Assembly (NCBI RefSeq): GCF_025175675.1
Contig: NZ_JANIOA010000020.1
Location: forward strand, 1 to 64,000
DNA length: 64,000 nt
Direction: 5' to 3'
Source of the DNA: Sedimenticola hydrogenitrophicus
GTDB taxonomy: Bacteria; Pseudomonadota; Gammaproteobacteria; Chromatiales; Chromatiaceae
The notes beneath the pieces were generated by a model. That model had not been told where the DNA came from and ran no database searches. It saw only the letters and a list, made by a program, of their open reading frames with translations. Positions 1-7,598 of this stretch are shown one piece after another (position 1 is the stretch's first letter; every line of letters begins with the position of its first letter). A program made the position numbers and the translations under genes.

Positions 1-51
1 CTACTTGAACAACTACTTGGTGTCGTTTCCGAAACTGGTATCATACGCCCG

Positions 52-1014
52 ATGTCCTACTCCCAGCCGATCAGCAGTGCCGTACATACCCTGAATATAG
101 AATCGGGTTATGACGGGCAGCGTATTGACAACTTCCTTATTAACTATCTCAAGGGGGTTCCCCGGAGCCTGGTCTACAGGATACTGCGGCGCGGCGAAGT
201 GCGCGTCAACAAGGGTCGCATCAAGGCGAATTATCGCCTGCGGACAGGTGATCAGGTGCGTATCCCCCCGGTCCGCATGGCCGAAAGGGATACCCAGGAG
301 AGGGTGGACAGCCGCCAACTGGATCGGCTCGAAAAGGCGATAATCTTCGAAGATAAGCGATTGTTGGTACTGAATAAGCCGTCAGGGGTTGCCGTGCATG
401 GCGGCAGCGGCCTCAGTTTTGGCGCCATCGAGGCACTGCGCCAACTGCGCCCCGAAGAGCGCGAGCTTGAACTGGTGCATCGACTGGATCGCGAGACATC
501 GGGGTGCCTGCTGATTGCAAAGCGCAGAAGTGCCTTGCGAACACTGCATGAACTTATGCGCTCCAATGGAATCGATAAGCGTTACATTGCGCTCGTGCGG
601 GGACACTGGGGGCGCGATCGTATCGAGGTTGACGCACCACTCCTGAAGAACACCCTGCAGGGGGGGGAGCGGATGGTGATGGTCGATCCGCGCGGCAAGG
701 AATCCGTCACCCGGTTCAGTGTCATGGAACGGATGACCGAACTAATGCTGGTGGAGGCCAGGCTGATGACCGGGCGTACCCATCAGATCAGGGTTCACGC
801 GGCCCATCTGGGAACGCCGATACTGGGTGATGAAAAATATGGTGATGCCGGCGCCAACCGGGAGATGAAGGCCGCGGGCCTGAAGCGCCTGTTCCTGCAC
901 GCCGAAACATTGAAATTTCGCTGGCCCGACGAGAAACGGGATCAGGTATTCAGGGCGCCGCTTGAACCGGCGCTGGAGGAGCTGTTGCAGCGGCTTCGGG
1001 CAAAGAGTGCATGA
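52..1014 (+). CDS. rluC: 23S rRNA pseudouridine synthase RluC
   Basis: A 320-residue RluA-family pseudouridine synthase, expected to convert uridines 955, 2504 and 2580 of 23S rRNA to pseudouridine. An S4 RNA-binding domain spans about residues 20-80. The catalytic domain follows, with the signature HRLDRETSG; the catalytic aspartate is D146. A second family motif, GRTHQIRVH, lies near residue 245. Length matches E. coli RluC. It is followed by a HAD phosphatase and sppA, the arrangement seen in Pseudomonas, which favours RluC over RluD or RluA. No strong Shine-Dalgarno precedes the ATG. A TATCAT -10-like element sits only 8 bases upstream, so the transcript may be nearly leaderless or start further upstream outside the window. 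Confidence 0.93.
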   Translation: MSYSQPISSAVHTLNIESGYDGQRIDNFLINYLKGVPRSLVYRILRRGEVRVNKGRIKANYRLRTGDQVRIPPVRMAERDTQERVDSRQLDRLEKAIIFEDKRLLVLNKPSGVAVHGGSGLSFGAIEALRQLRPEERELELVHRLDRETSGCLLIAKRRSALRTLHELMRSNGIDKRYIALVRGHWGRDRIEVDAPLLKNTLQGGERMVMVDPRGKESVTRFSVMERMTELMLVEARLMTGRTHQIRVHAAHLGTPILGDEKYGDAGANREMKAAGLKRLFLHAETLKFRWPDEKRDQVFRAPLEPALEELLQRLRAKSA

Positions 1015-1037
1015 ACTGAAGTGGTACCGGACAACCC

Positions 1038-1691
1038 ATGACACGTAACTTCAAACTCCTGGTATTTGACTGGGACGGCACATTGATGGATTCGGAGGCG
1101 CGAATCGTCTCCTGTGTCCGCGCCGCCACCCGGGATATGGCGATCGAAACCCCGCCTGACGAGCAGATCAGGAACATCATTGGGTTGGGGCTGAAAGAGG
1201 CGCTGGAGATGCTGTTCCCCGGCTCCAGCGAGCCATTCAAGGAGCGCTTCATCGATTGCTATCGCCACTATTTCCTGAATGAGGACAGCACACCCTCGCT
1301 GCTTTTTCCCCGCGCCATGGAGGTGCTTAATCGGCTGGCGGAACAGGAGTATCTGCTGGCGGTCGCCACGGGGAAGGGGCGACCGGGCCTGAACAAGGTG
1401 TTGGATGAGACCGGCCTGGGGCCGTTGTTCCATGCCACCCGATGCGCCGACGAGACCTTTTCCAAGCCGCACCCGGAAATGTTGCTGCAGATCATGGATG
1501 AACTGGGCGTGGAGCCGGCGGATACCCTGATGATCGGCGATACCGAATACGATCTGCAGATGGCCATCAACGCCGGCACTCAGGGACTGGCGGTGAGCTA
1601 CGGGGTGCATACGGTGGATCGTCTCAACCGCTTCAACCCGCTGGGTTGCCTGGACGATATAGGGGAATTGGCCGACTGGCTGAATCAGTGA
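1038..1691 (+). CDS. HAD-IA family hydrolase (phosphoglycolate phosphatase-like)
   Basis: A 217-residue haloacid-dehalogenase subfamily IA phosphatase. Motif I is FDWDGTLMD, with nucleophile D11 and acid/base D13. A helical cap follows. Motif IV reads MIGDTEYDLQMA and supplies the Mg-binding acidic residues. Relatives of this protein sit between rluC and sppA in many gammaproteobacteria and are often named Gph-like, but the substrate is not established. The gene starts 24 bases after rluC and probably belongs to the same transcript. Family assignment is firm; the physiological substrate (phosphoglycolate, a nucleotide or a sugar phosphate) cannot be read from the sequence. Confidence 0.88.
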   Translation: MTRNFKLLVFDWDGTLMDSEARIVSCVRAATRDMAIETPPDEQIRNIIGLGLKEALEMLFPGSSEPFKERFIDCYRHYFLNEDSTPSLLFPRAMEVLNRLAEQEYLLAVATGKGRPGLNKVLDETGLGPLFHATRCADETFSKPHPEMLLQIMDELGVEPADTLMIGDTEYDLQMAINAGTQGLAVSYGVHTVDRLNRFNPLGCLDDIGELADWLNQ

Positions 1692-1782
1692 CCCGGGACG
1701 CGAGCCATCGCACAGCGCTGGATTATTCCTGCAGTCGCGGGCTATAACAAAAAACTGACTAATCAATAACAGAGCGAGAGAG

Positions 1783-2757
1783 ATGGACGATCTGGAACAA
1801 GAGCGGGTGAAACGCAAGGATGGCTGGGAACGCGAGTTGCTGGAAAAACTGGCCATGGCCTCCATCATTGAGCAGCGCCGCTCCCGGCGCTGGGGGATAT
1901 TCTTTAAACTGCTGACCTTTGCCTATCTGGTGATTCTGCTGCTGCTCTGGCTGCCGGACTCGCTCACCGGAGACGCCATGACGACGGCCAAGGAGCACAC
2001 GGCGTTGGTCGAAATAAACGGCGTGATTGCGGATGATAGCGACGCCAGTGCCGATAACGTGGTGACCGCCCTGCGCTCCGCCTACAAGGACAAGAAAACC
2101 AAGGGGGTGGTTCTGCGTATCAACAGCCCGGGCGGCAGTGCGGTGCAGGCGGGCTACATCAATGACGAGATCAAGCGACTCAAAGCGAAACACCCGAAAA
2201 TACCCGTGTACGCGGTCGTTACCGATATGGCCGCCTCGGGTGGCTACTATATCGCGGTGGCGGCTGACGAAATCTATGTGGACAAGGCCAGTATCGTCGG
2301 CTCGATCGGTGTACTGATGAGCACCTTCGGATTCGAACGCGGGATGGAGAAGCTGGGTGTCGAGCGCCGGCTGCTGACCGCCGGTGAGCATAAAGGCATA
2401 CTCGACCCCTTCTCCCCCCTGAAATCCGAAGAGAAACAGCATGTACAGGAGATGCTGGATCAGGTGCACCGGCAGTTTATTCAGGCGGTAAAGGATGGCC
2501 GTGGGGAAAGGCTGAAGGAGCAGGACGATATCTTCAGTGGACTCTTCTGGTCCGGAGAGGAGAGCATCAAACTGGGCCTCGCCGATGGCCTGGGCAGCAG
2601 CAGTTATGTGGCGCGTGAACTGATAGGCGCCGAGAACATGGTCGATTATACCCGCTCCGAGGACTTGCTGGAACGATTCGCCAGACGTATCGGCGCCGGC
2701 GCGGCCGCGTTTGTCTCCAGTCGTGCCGGCCTGGGGATCGACCCGGCCATTCGCTGA
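1783..2757 (+). CDS. sppA: Signal peptide peptidase SppA, short S49 form
   Basis: A membrane-bound S49 peptidase of 324 residues that degrades signal peptides left in the membrane. One hydrophobic segment (about residues 40-60) anchors it, with the protease domain outside the cytoplasm. The Ser/Lys dyad can be placed: S152 in AASGGYY and K204 in GEHKGI. Their 52-residue spacing matches single-domain bacterial SppA (Ser147/Lys199 in Bacillus). It is about half the length of E. coli SppA, which is a tandem duplication. It follows the HAD gene in the same direction. A perfect 10-bp GC-rich hairpin lies just after the stop codon. Confidence 0.92.
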   Translation: MDDLEQERVKRKDGWERELLEKLAMASIIEQRRSRRWGIFFKLLTFAYLVILLLLWLPDSLTGDAMTTAKEHTALVEINGVIADDSDASADNVVTALRSAYKDKKTKGVVLRINSPGGSAVQAGYINDEIKRLKAKHPKIPVYAVVTDMAASGGYYIAVAADEIYVDKASIVGSIGVLMSTFGFERGMEKLGVERRLLTAGEHKGILDPFSPLKSEEKQHVQEMLDQVHRQFIQAVKDGRGERLKEQDDIFSGLFWSGEESIKLGLADGLGSSSYVARELIGAENMVDYTRSEDLLERFARRIGAGAAAFVSSRAGLGIDPAIR

Positions 2758-2763
2758 GCGCCC

Positions 2764-2787
2764 CTTGCCGCCCGGTGGGGCGGCAAG
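2764..2787 (+). terminator. Hairpin after sppA, no T-run
   Basis: CTTGCCGCCC and GGGCGGCAAG form a perfect 10-bp stem with the loop GGTG. It lies 7 bases after the sppA stop codon. No uridine run follows, so this is a 3'-end stabiliser or part of a factor-dependent terminator rather than a classical intrinsic terminator. Confidence 0.5.
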
Positions 2788-2799
2788 CCCCCAGGCGGC

Positions 2800-2836
2800 G
2801 TGGTACAGGGATGTACCATTTACGGAGCCGAGGATG
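2800..2836. repeat. Short dispersed repeat with TGGTAC/GTACCA hairpin, copy 1
   Basis: The unit TGGTAC-AGGGAT-GTACCA is followed by TTTACGGAGCCGAGGATG. A near-identical unit occurs at 36269-36305 (TGGTACAGGGGTGTACCATT, then TACGGACCAGAGGATG). Both copies are intergenic. They look like a small dispersed palindromic repeat family of unknown role. Confidence 0.6.
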
Positions 2837-3016
2837 CAATGGGTCTGCGGCGTCCCGGCAAGCGAGTAGTCAGATCCTCTCTCACAAGCAGTCGCGTGTT
2901 CAGGCGATTACCGGCGTGGCACCGGCGTCGTTTCTGTTGCCACTGTCCGCTGGTCCGGCGTACTATCGGGTGTGTGGAATCACACCCAAACACCAGAGAC
3001 AGCCAGTAAAAATCCC

Positions 3017-3379
3017 ATGATCGGCCCCGTTGACTCCAATTGCGCCAAGACCCTCTGCAAAAGCCACCGCAAGGTGAGCTCGCCGGCCTCGGAGGGGGAG
3101 GCGAATATTTTCTTCAATCTCTGCCTGGATCGCGTTCACTACGCCCCCGAACGCAATGCCATCTACTTTGTCGACTCCAGCTATATGCAGGTGGCGGAAA
3201 CAATCGGCTTGGTCCTGCGCGGCCTGGGCTGCGAACCGCAGATCGAACAGCTCTATCTGGACCAGCTGAACATCTTCAAAAGCCTGAAACGGGTACAGCT
3301 TGACCAAGCCCAGGCCCGGGCGGTCATGGTCGCCCTGCGCATGCAGGGTATGCAGATCACCGTCTCAAAATGTAACTGA
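3017..3379 (+). CDS. Hypothetical protein, 120 residues, stop codon inside a mobile repeat
   Basis: I do not recognise this protein. Translated from the ATG at 3017 it is 120 residues. An in-frame ATG at 2972 would add 15 residues of low-confidence sequence. It has no signal peptide or membrane segment. It looks like a compact alpha/beta protein with several cysteines (SNCAKTLCKS near the N-terminus, GLGCEPQ in the middle, C-terminal SKCN). The last codons and the TGA are supplied by the left end of the mobile repeat at 3372-3578. Removing the repeat with one target-site copy would place TAG directly after the lysine codon AAA, so the insertion added only Cys-Asn. Its right-hand neighbours are unrelated. 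Confidence 0.55.
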   Translation: MIGPVDSNCAKTLCKSHRKVSSPASEGEANIFFNLCLDRVHYAPERNAIYFVDSSYMQVAETIGLVLRGLGCEPQIEQLYLDQLNIFKSLKRVQLDQAQARAVMVALRMQGMQITVSKCN

Positions 3380-3578
3380 TCACCCGGTCTGTAAGTGATT
3401 GGCCTGCCTTGTTGGCCGATCTCGGTGGCGCCTCGAATCCAGCCCCTTTTTCAGATTCAAGCCTGCCCTTGTTTGAGCGAAGCGAGTTTGGGCAGGCGCT
3501 GAAAAAGGGGCTGGATTAGAGGAAACAAGCCATCGTGTGAGGCCGGCAGGGCAGGGCAATCACCCCGTGAGTAGTTAC
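3372..3578 (-). mobile_element. MITE-like element, copy C (207 bp)
   Basis: This shares ends and most of its sequence with 41092-41350 and 63095-63353. The left end is GTAACTGATCACCCGG, overlapping the stop codon of the preceding gene; the right end is CACCCCGTGAGTAGTTAC. Flanks are CTCAAAAT and TTCAAAAC, matching at 6 of 8 positions, consistent with an eroded 8-bp target duplication. The core is a long palindrome whose central hairpin pairs GCCTGCCC with GGGCAGGC, extended by AATCCAGCCCC/GGGGCTGGATT arms. It lacks the 52-bp segment found near the right end of copy A, which is bounded there by the direct repeat ACCCCGTGAG. Confidence 0.8.
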
Positions 3579-3651
3579 TTCAAAACAGCAGTAACCCGAT
3601 CGCCCTAAGAGGCAGTTGTCGGACCGCCCGCCGTTGGCGGGCGGCAATGCC

Positions 3652-3855
3652 TCACGCCTTCCAGAAGGGCTTGGTCGCCTCCTGTTCGGCATCGCAACGA
3701 CTGATGCCGATATCGCTCAGCATGCGATCATTCAACTGCAGCAGTGCGCGGCGCTGCCGTTGCCGCTGGTACCAGAGGGTGATCAGTTCACTCCACCGGT
3801 AGCGGGGGCGGCTGGTCTGCCGCTGAACCATAAGCTTGCGTAAGGTGATTTCCAT
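3652..3855 (-). CDS. DUF1127 family small protein
   Basis: A 67-residue basic protein. Its C-terminal half carries the DUF1127 (YjiS-like) signature: LNDRMLSDIGISRCDAEQEA, ending KPFWKA. Small DUF1127 proteins in alphaproteobacteria bind RNA and affect phosphate and carbon metabolism; no function is established in this lineage. The gene is divergent from the MocR-type regulator that starts 124 bases away. The operator-like repeats in the shared gap could therefore control both genes. Confidence 0.8.
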   Translation of the reverse strand: MEITLRKLMVQRQTSRPRYRWSELITLWYQRQRQRRALLQLNDRMLSDIGISRCDAEQEATKPFWKA

Positions 3856-3901
3856 TGAACTGCCCCCCTGGTGGTTTGATGAGAAACAGTTTATGCGTTA
3901 T

Positions 3902-3971
3902 TCTGTAACCATTACAGATCCACAATACTATTATCTATAGCATTACAGTTTTCTGTTTTACCCATCTGTAA
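3902..3971. promoter_or_regulatory. Cluster of TCTGTAA/TTACAGA operator sites
   Basis: In the gap between the divergent DUF1127 and MocR-type genes there is a perfect dyad, TCTGTAA-CCA-TTACAGA (3902-3918). A second imperfect dyad, TTACAG-TTTT-CTGT, lies at 3943-3956, and a third half-site, TCTGTAA, at 3965-3971 just before the regulator start. Spaced repeated half-sites are the usual binding pattern for MocR/PdxR-type regulators, so autoregulation is likely. No binding evidence exists. Confidence 0.6.
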
Positions 3972-3979
3972 GGCGTCAA

Positions 3980-5425
3980 ATGGTCTCATCTGTACTGGTT
4001 AATATGAAAAAATATGAACAGGTAGCGCAAACGCTGAGTGAACAGATTGCCCGCGGAATCTATAAAACGGGAGATCGGCTGCCCTCGGTGCGCCATCTGA
4101 GCGGGCAGTTGGGTGTGAGCATCTCCACCGTGCAGGAGGCCTATCTTCTGCTGGAACAGCGGGGCATCACCGAGGTACGGCCAAAGTCGGGGCATTTCGT
4201 AACCCAGCAACAGCAGCGCCTGCTCGATCTGCCGGTGACCCAGGCCTACTCGGCACGCCCCAAGGAGACCAGCACCTGGGCCAAGGTGTTCCATGTGCTC
4301 TACCAGACGGAAACCGCCGATGCGCTCTATCTAGGGCGGGCGGTACCCAATCTCTCGCTCGGCACCCTGAAACCGCTGCAGCGATCACTCGCCGCCCTGA
4401 CGCGGCGCGGCGAGCTGAGAGGACTCTCCTATGACTATATTTTCGGCTGTGATGAGCTGCGCAAGCAGATCACCCGCCTTGCCGTGGACTCCGGCTGTAA
4501 TCTCTCCGCCGATGAGGTGATCATCACCTCGGGTTGCCAGGAGGCGCTGGCCAGCAGTCTGCGGGCACTGACCCAGCCGGGGGATACTGTGATTGTCGAT
4601 TCCCCGAGCTTTTATGGTTCGCTGCAGGCGATTGAGGCGTGTGGCCTGAAAGTGCTGGAACTGCCAACCCATCCGGAGCAGGGCATCAGTCTGGAGGCGA
4701 TGGAACTGGCGCTGGAACAGTGGCCGGTGAAGGCGTGCCTCATCACCCCCACCTTCAACAATCCGCTGGGATACACCATGCCGGATGATCGCAAGGCCAA
4801 GCTGGTCGAGCTGCTGGCGCACTTCGATATTCCGCTCATCGAAGATGATATCTATGGCGATCTGGGCTATGAAACCCCACGGCCGCGGACCCTGAAATCG
4901 TTCGACAAAGCGGGCCGGGTCATTCTCTGCTCCTCCTTCTCCAAGACCCTGGCCCCGGGCCTGCGGGTGGGCTGGGTGGCGCCGGGGCGCTACGCCAGCC
5001 GCGTCATGCACATGAAATACATCTCTAGCATGAGCTCGGCCACCCTGCCACAACTGGCAGTGGCCGACTTCATCTCCCGGGGCGGATATGACCGCCACCT
5101 GAAGAAGGTTCGGGCGGTGTACCAAAGAGGGCGGGATTACCTGCTGGAGTGGATTACCCGCTATTTTCCCGAAGGCACCCGTGTTTCCAATCCCCAGGGG
5201 GGATACCTGCTCTGGGTCGAGCTGCCGGAGACGGTCAACTCCATGGCGCTGACCACGGCCGCGATGGAACAGGGTGTCGGCGTGGCACCGGGAGAACTGT
5301 TCTCCAGTACCGGCAAATATAACCACCACATCCGTTTGAATTATGCTGATTGTCCTACGGCAAAAATCGAGAAGGGGGTTAAACTGTTAGGTGGGATAGT
5401 GGCGGCGATGGATCATTCGGCATGA
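3980..5425 (+). CDS. MocR-type transcriptional regulator (GntR HTH + aminotransferase fold)
   Basis: A 481-residue MocR-family regulator. An N-terminal GntR winged helix (about residues 10-80, with GDRLPSVRHLSGQLGVS and the recognition region STVQEAYLLLEQRGI) is fused to a fold-type I aminotransferase domain. The PLP-binding lysine is K322 in SSFSKTLAPGLRVGW; cofactor contacts include FNNPLGY and EDDIYGD. These proteins usually sense PLP or an amine and act on nearby promoters rather than catalyse. The repeated TCTGTAA sites directly upstream are its probable targets. A second ATG 24 bases downstream is an alternative start. The stop overlaps the Nudix start (ATGA), indicating translational coupling. 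Confidence 0.88.
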   Translation: MVSSVLVNMKKYEQVAQTLSEQIARGIYKTGDRLPSVRHLSGQLGVSISTVQEAYLLLEQRGITEVRPKSGHFVTQQQQRLLDLPVTQAYSARPKETSTWAKVFHVLYQTETADALYLGRAVPNLSLGTLKPLQRSLAALTRRGELRGLSYDYIFGCDELRKQITRLAVDSGCNLSADEVIITSGCQEALASSLRALTQPGDTVIVDSPSFYGSLQAIEACGLKVLELPTHPEQGISLEAMELALEQWPVKACLITPTFNNPLGYTMPDDRKAKLVELLAHFDIPLIEDDIYGDLGYETPRPRTLKSFDKAGRVILCSSFSKTLAPGLRVGWVAPGRYASRVMHMKYISSMSSATLPQLAVADFISRGGYDRHLKKVRAVYQRGRDYLLEWITRYFPEGTRVSNPQGGYLLWVELPETVNSMALTTAAMEQGVGVAPGELFSSTGKYNHHIRLNYADCPTAKIEKGVKLLGGIVAAMDHSA

Positions 5426-6048
5426 GTCAGTTCGAGTTGGATTGCACGAGTATCTCCAGGATACTTGCCGACAAAGGGCACCAACTCCCCGAGCCAGTAG
5501 AGTATCCGGACGGCTACTTCAACGCGCCGCCCGAACCGGCCTCGGTATTGATTCCGCTATTCAGGGATATCGATGGATGGCGGGTGCTCTATATCCGGCG
5601 TGCCGAACACGAGCGGGACCGCCACAGCGGGCAGGTGGCCTTCCCGGGGGGGAAGCTGGACGCGATCGACCGGGATGCCCACGCTGCCGCCCTGCGCGAG
5701 GCCCAGGAAGAGATCGGGCTGGATCCGGCCCATGTCTCCATACTGGGAAATTTGAAATCCTATCGCACGATTAGCAATTACCTGGTGACACCGGTGGTGG
5801 CGGAGATCAACTGGCCGGTGCCTCTGGTGCCGGACAGCCGTGAGGTTAGTCGGGTTTTCAGTATTCCGGTCGCCTGGCTGGCGGACCCGGCCAATCATCA
5901 GGTGAGCTGGCGAACATTGAGAAAGGGCGATGCCGGCGTACAGGTGATTCATTTCCAGCGTTATGAAGGCGAGCTGCTGTGGGGGATCACGGCCAAATTG
6001 ACTGTCAGCCTGTTCAATCTGATCGGTCTGCTGGCCGACCGGAAGTAA
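5422..6048 (+). CDS. Nudix hydrolase, CoA pyrophosphatase type (NudL-like)
   Basis: A 208-residue Nudix hydrolase. The CoA-pyrophosphatase motif is visible as HSGQVAFPGGKLD, immediately followed by the Nudix box core REAQEEIGL. This subfamily cleaves CoA or acyl-CoA to phosphopantetheine and adenosine 3',5'-bisphosphate. The start codon overlaps the stop of the MocR-type regulator by 4 bases. The pairing suggests a regulator-enzyme unit linked to cofactor turnover, which is inference. Confidence 0.85.
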   Translation: MSQFELDCTSISRILADKGHQLPEPVEYPDGYFNAPPEPASVLIPLFRDIDGWRVLYIRRAEHERDRHSGQVAFPGGKLDAIDRDAHAAALREAQEEIGLDPAHVSILGNLKSYRTISNYLVTPVVAEINWPVPLVPDSREVSRVFSIPVAWLADPANHQVSWRTLRKGDAGVQVIHFQRYEGELLWGITAKLTVSLFNLIGLLADRK

Positions 6049-6149
6049 AACAAGGGGTATCTGGAAACGGGGCTCCATCTCGGTTGCTCGGACGTGCTAA
6101 TATTGCCCGGCTGGCTCAACCCCGGTTTACCGCGCACTGGCGCTCAAGA

Positions 6150-7598
6150 ATGAAAAACCTGACCAGATGGCTTGAAAACTCATCACTGCCGCTTGCCCTA
6201 AAGTGGTCGGTGGTTATCGCCTGCTTCGTTTCGCTGGTGATGGGATCGCTCGGCTGGTTTCTGATCAATCAACAGACCGCCACCTACCTCCAACAGAATG
6301 ATATTCTGGGCGGGGTCGTGGTCGATCAGTTGGCTTTTGCCGCCGGAGAACCACTACTCGCTGGCGACGATCTCAGTCTCCAGGTACTGGTCAGTCAGCA
6401 GGAGAAGAACGCCCTGATTATCGGTATGCAGGTGTTTGATCTCAACGGAGTGCTCAAGGCGAGTGCCGGCATCGCGCCGATTGGCGATATCCTGGCACTG
6501 GTGAAGCATGACGATAGCAAACGCCAGTTGCCCTGGCGTACGCCTTATGTCAATGCGGTCTCGTTTTTCAGCAGTATCGAGTTCAAGGATGTCACCACCG
6601 GCTACGCTGTGGTCAGCATCGACCAGGGGCCACTGAAACAGCAGCTCAACGCGCTGACCGGCGCCCTCATCACCACCACCATGAGTCTGATACTGATCGG
6701 CGTGCTGCTCTCTTTTCCCCTGTCTCATCGACTCTGCCGACCGATTTATCAGCTGGTCAGGGTGGGCGAGGCCATCGACAGTGGCGACATCCGAACCCCC
6801 ATCACCATCGGGCGCAAGGATGAGATTGGCCGGGTGCTCGATGCCTTTCAACGCATGGCCGATGGCATGGAGAAGAAGCGGGAGGTGGAGCAGGCGTTTT
6901 CACGTTTTCTTTCGCCCACCATCGCGCACCAGGTACTGAACCGGCCTGAGGGCAGCGAACTGGGCGGCATCACCAAGGAGGGCAGCGTCCTGTTCTGTGA
7001 TGTGGTCGGTTTTACCGAATTGTCGGAGTACCTGTCACCTCAGGAGGTGGGGGGATTGCTGAATCAGTATTTCAGCTACTTTTCCATTGCCGCGGACAGC
7101 TGTAACGGCACGGTGGATAAATTTATCGGTGACTGCATCATGATCCTCTTCGGCGTGCCCGAAGCGGATGGGTCGCATGGCCTGCACGCCGTCACCTGCG
7201 GTGTGCTGATTCAGGAGATCGCCATCCGTATCAATCACCAGCGGGAAAAACAGGGATTGCCGCTGGTGCAGTTCAAGATCGGTATCAACAGCGGGCAGAT
7301 GCTGGCGGGGAACCTGGGAAGTGTAGAGCGCATGCAATATACGGTGGTGGGTGATACGGTGAACCTGACGGCGCGTATCTGTGACATCTGCACCCCGGGG
7401 CAGATTCTGGTAACCAAAGCGACCCTGGCACAGCCGGGCATCGGGTCTCTGGTGAAAACCATTCCGCAAGATACCGTCAAGGTAAAGGGGCGCCGCCAGT
7501 CAGTCACGACTTACCTCATCGACAGCGAATCATTTATCGCCGAATCCCGGCTTCAGGAAAGTCTGGAAAAAATACTGCCGATGGAGGCGGTTTCGTGA
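6150..7598 (+). CDS. Membrane-bound class III adenylate/guanylate cyclase with HAMP domain
   Basis: Read from the ATG at 6150 (482 residues); the frame stays open upstream but overlaps the Nudix gene and lacks domain support. An N-terminal membrane segment (about residues 18-40) and a second (about 170-190) flank a roughly 130-residue extracytoplasmic sensor region. A HAMP domain and a class III cyclase domain follow. The two metal-binding aspartates are D284 in FCDVVGFTEL and D328 in KFIGDCIMILFG, spaced 44 residues as expected. NSGQMLAGNLGS and VGDTVNLTARI carry later catalytic residues. It probably makes cAMP in response to a periplasmic signal. Its stop codon overlaps the GTG start of the next gene. 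Confidence 0.87.
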   Translation: MKNLTRWLENSSLPLALKWSVVIACFVSLVMGSLGWFLINQQTATYLQQNDILGGVVVDQLAFAAGEPLLAGDDLSLQVLVSQQEKNALIIGMQVFDLNGVLKASAGIAPIGDILALVKHDDSKRQLPWRTPYVNAVSFFSSIEFKDVTTGYAVVSIDQGPLKQQLNALTGALITTTMSLILIGVLLSFPLSHRLCRPIYQLVRVGEAIDSGDIRTPITIGRKDEIGRVLDAFQRMADGMEKKREVEQAFSRFLSPTIAHQVLNRPEGSELGGITKEGSVLFCDVVGFTELSEYLSPQEVGGLLNQYFSYFSIAADSCNGTVDKFIGDCIMILFGVPEADGSHGLHAVTCGVLIQEIAIRINHQREKQGLPLVQFKIGINSGQMLAGNLGSVERMQYTVVGDTVNLTARICDICTPGQILVTKATLAQPGIGSLVKTIPQDTVKVKGRRQSVTTYLIDSESFIAESRLQESLEKILPMEAVS

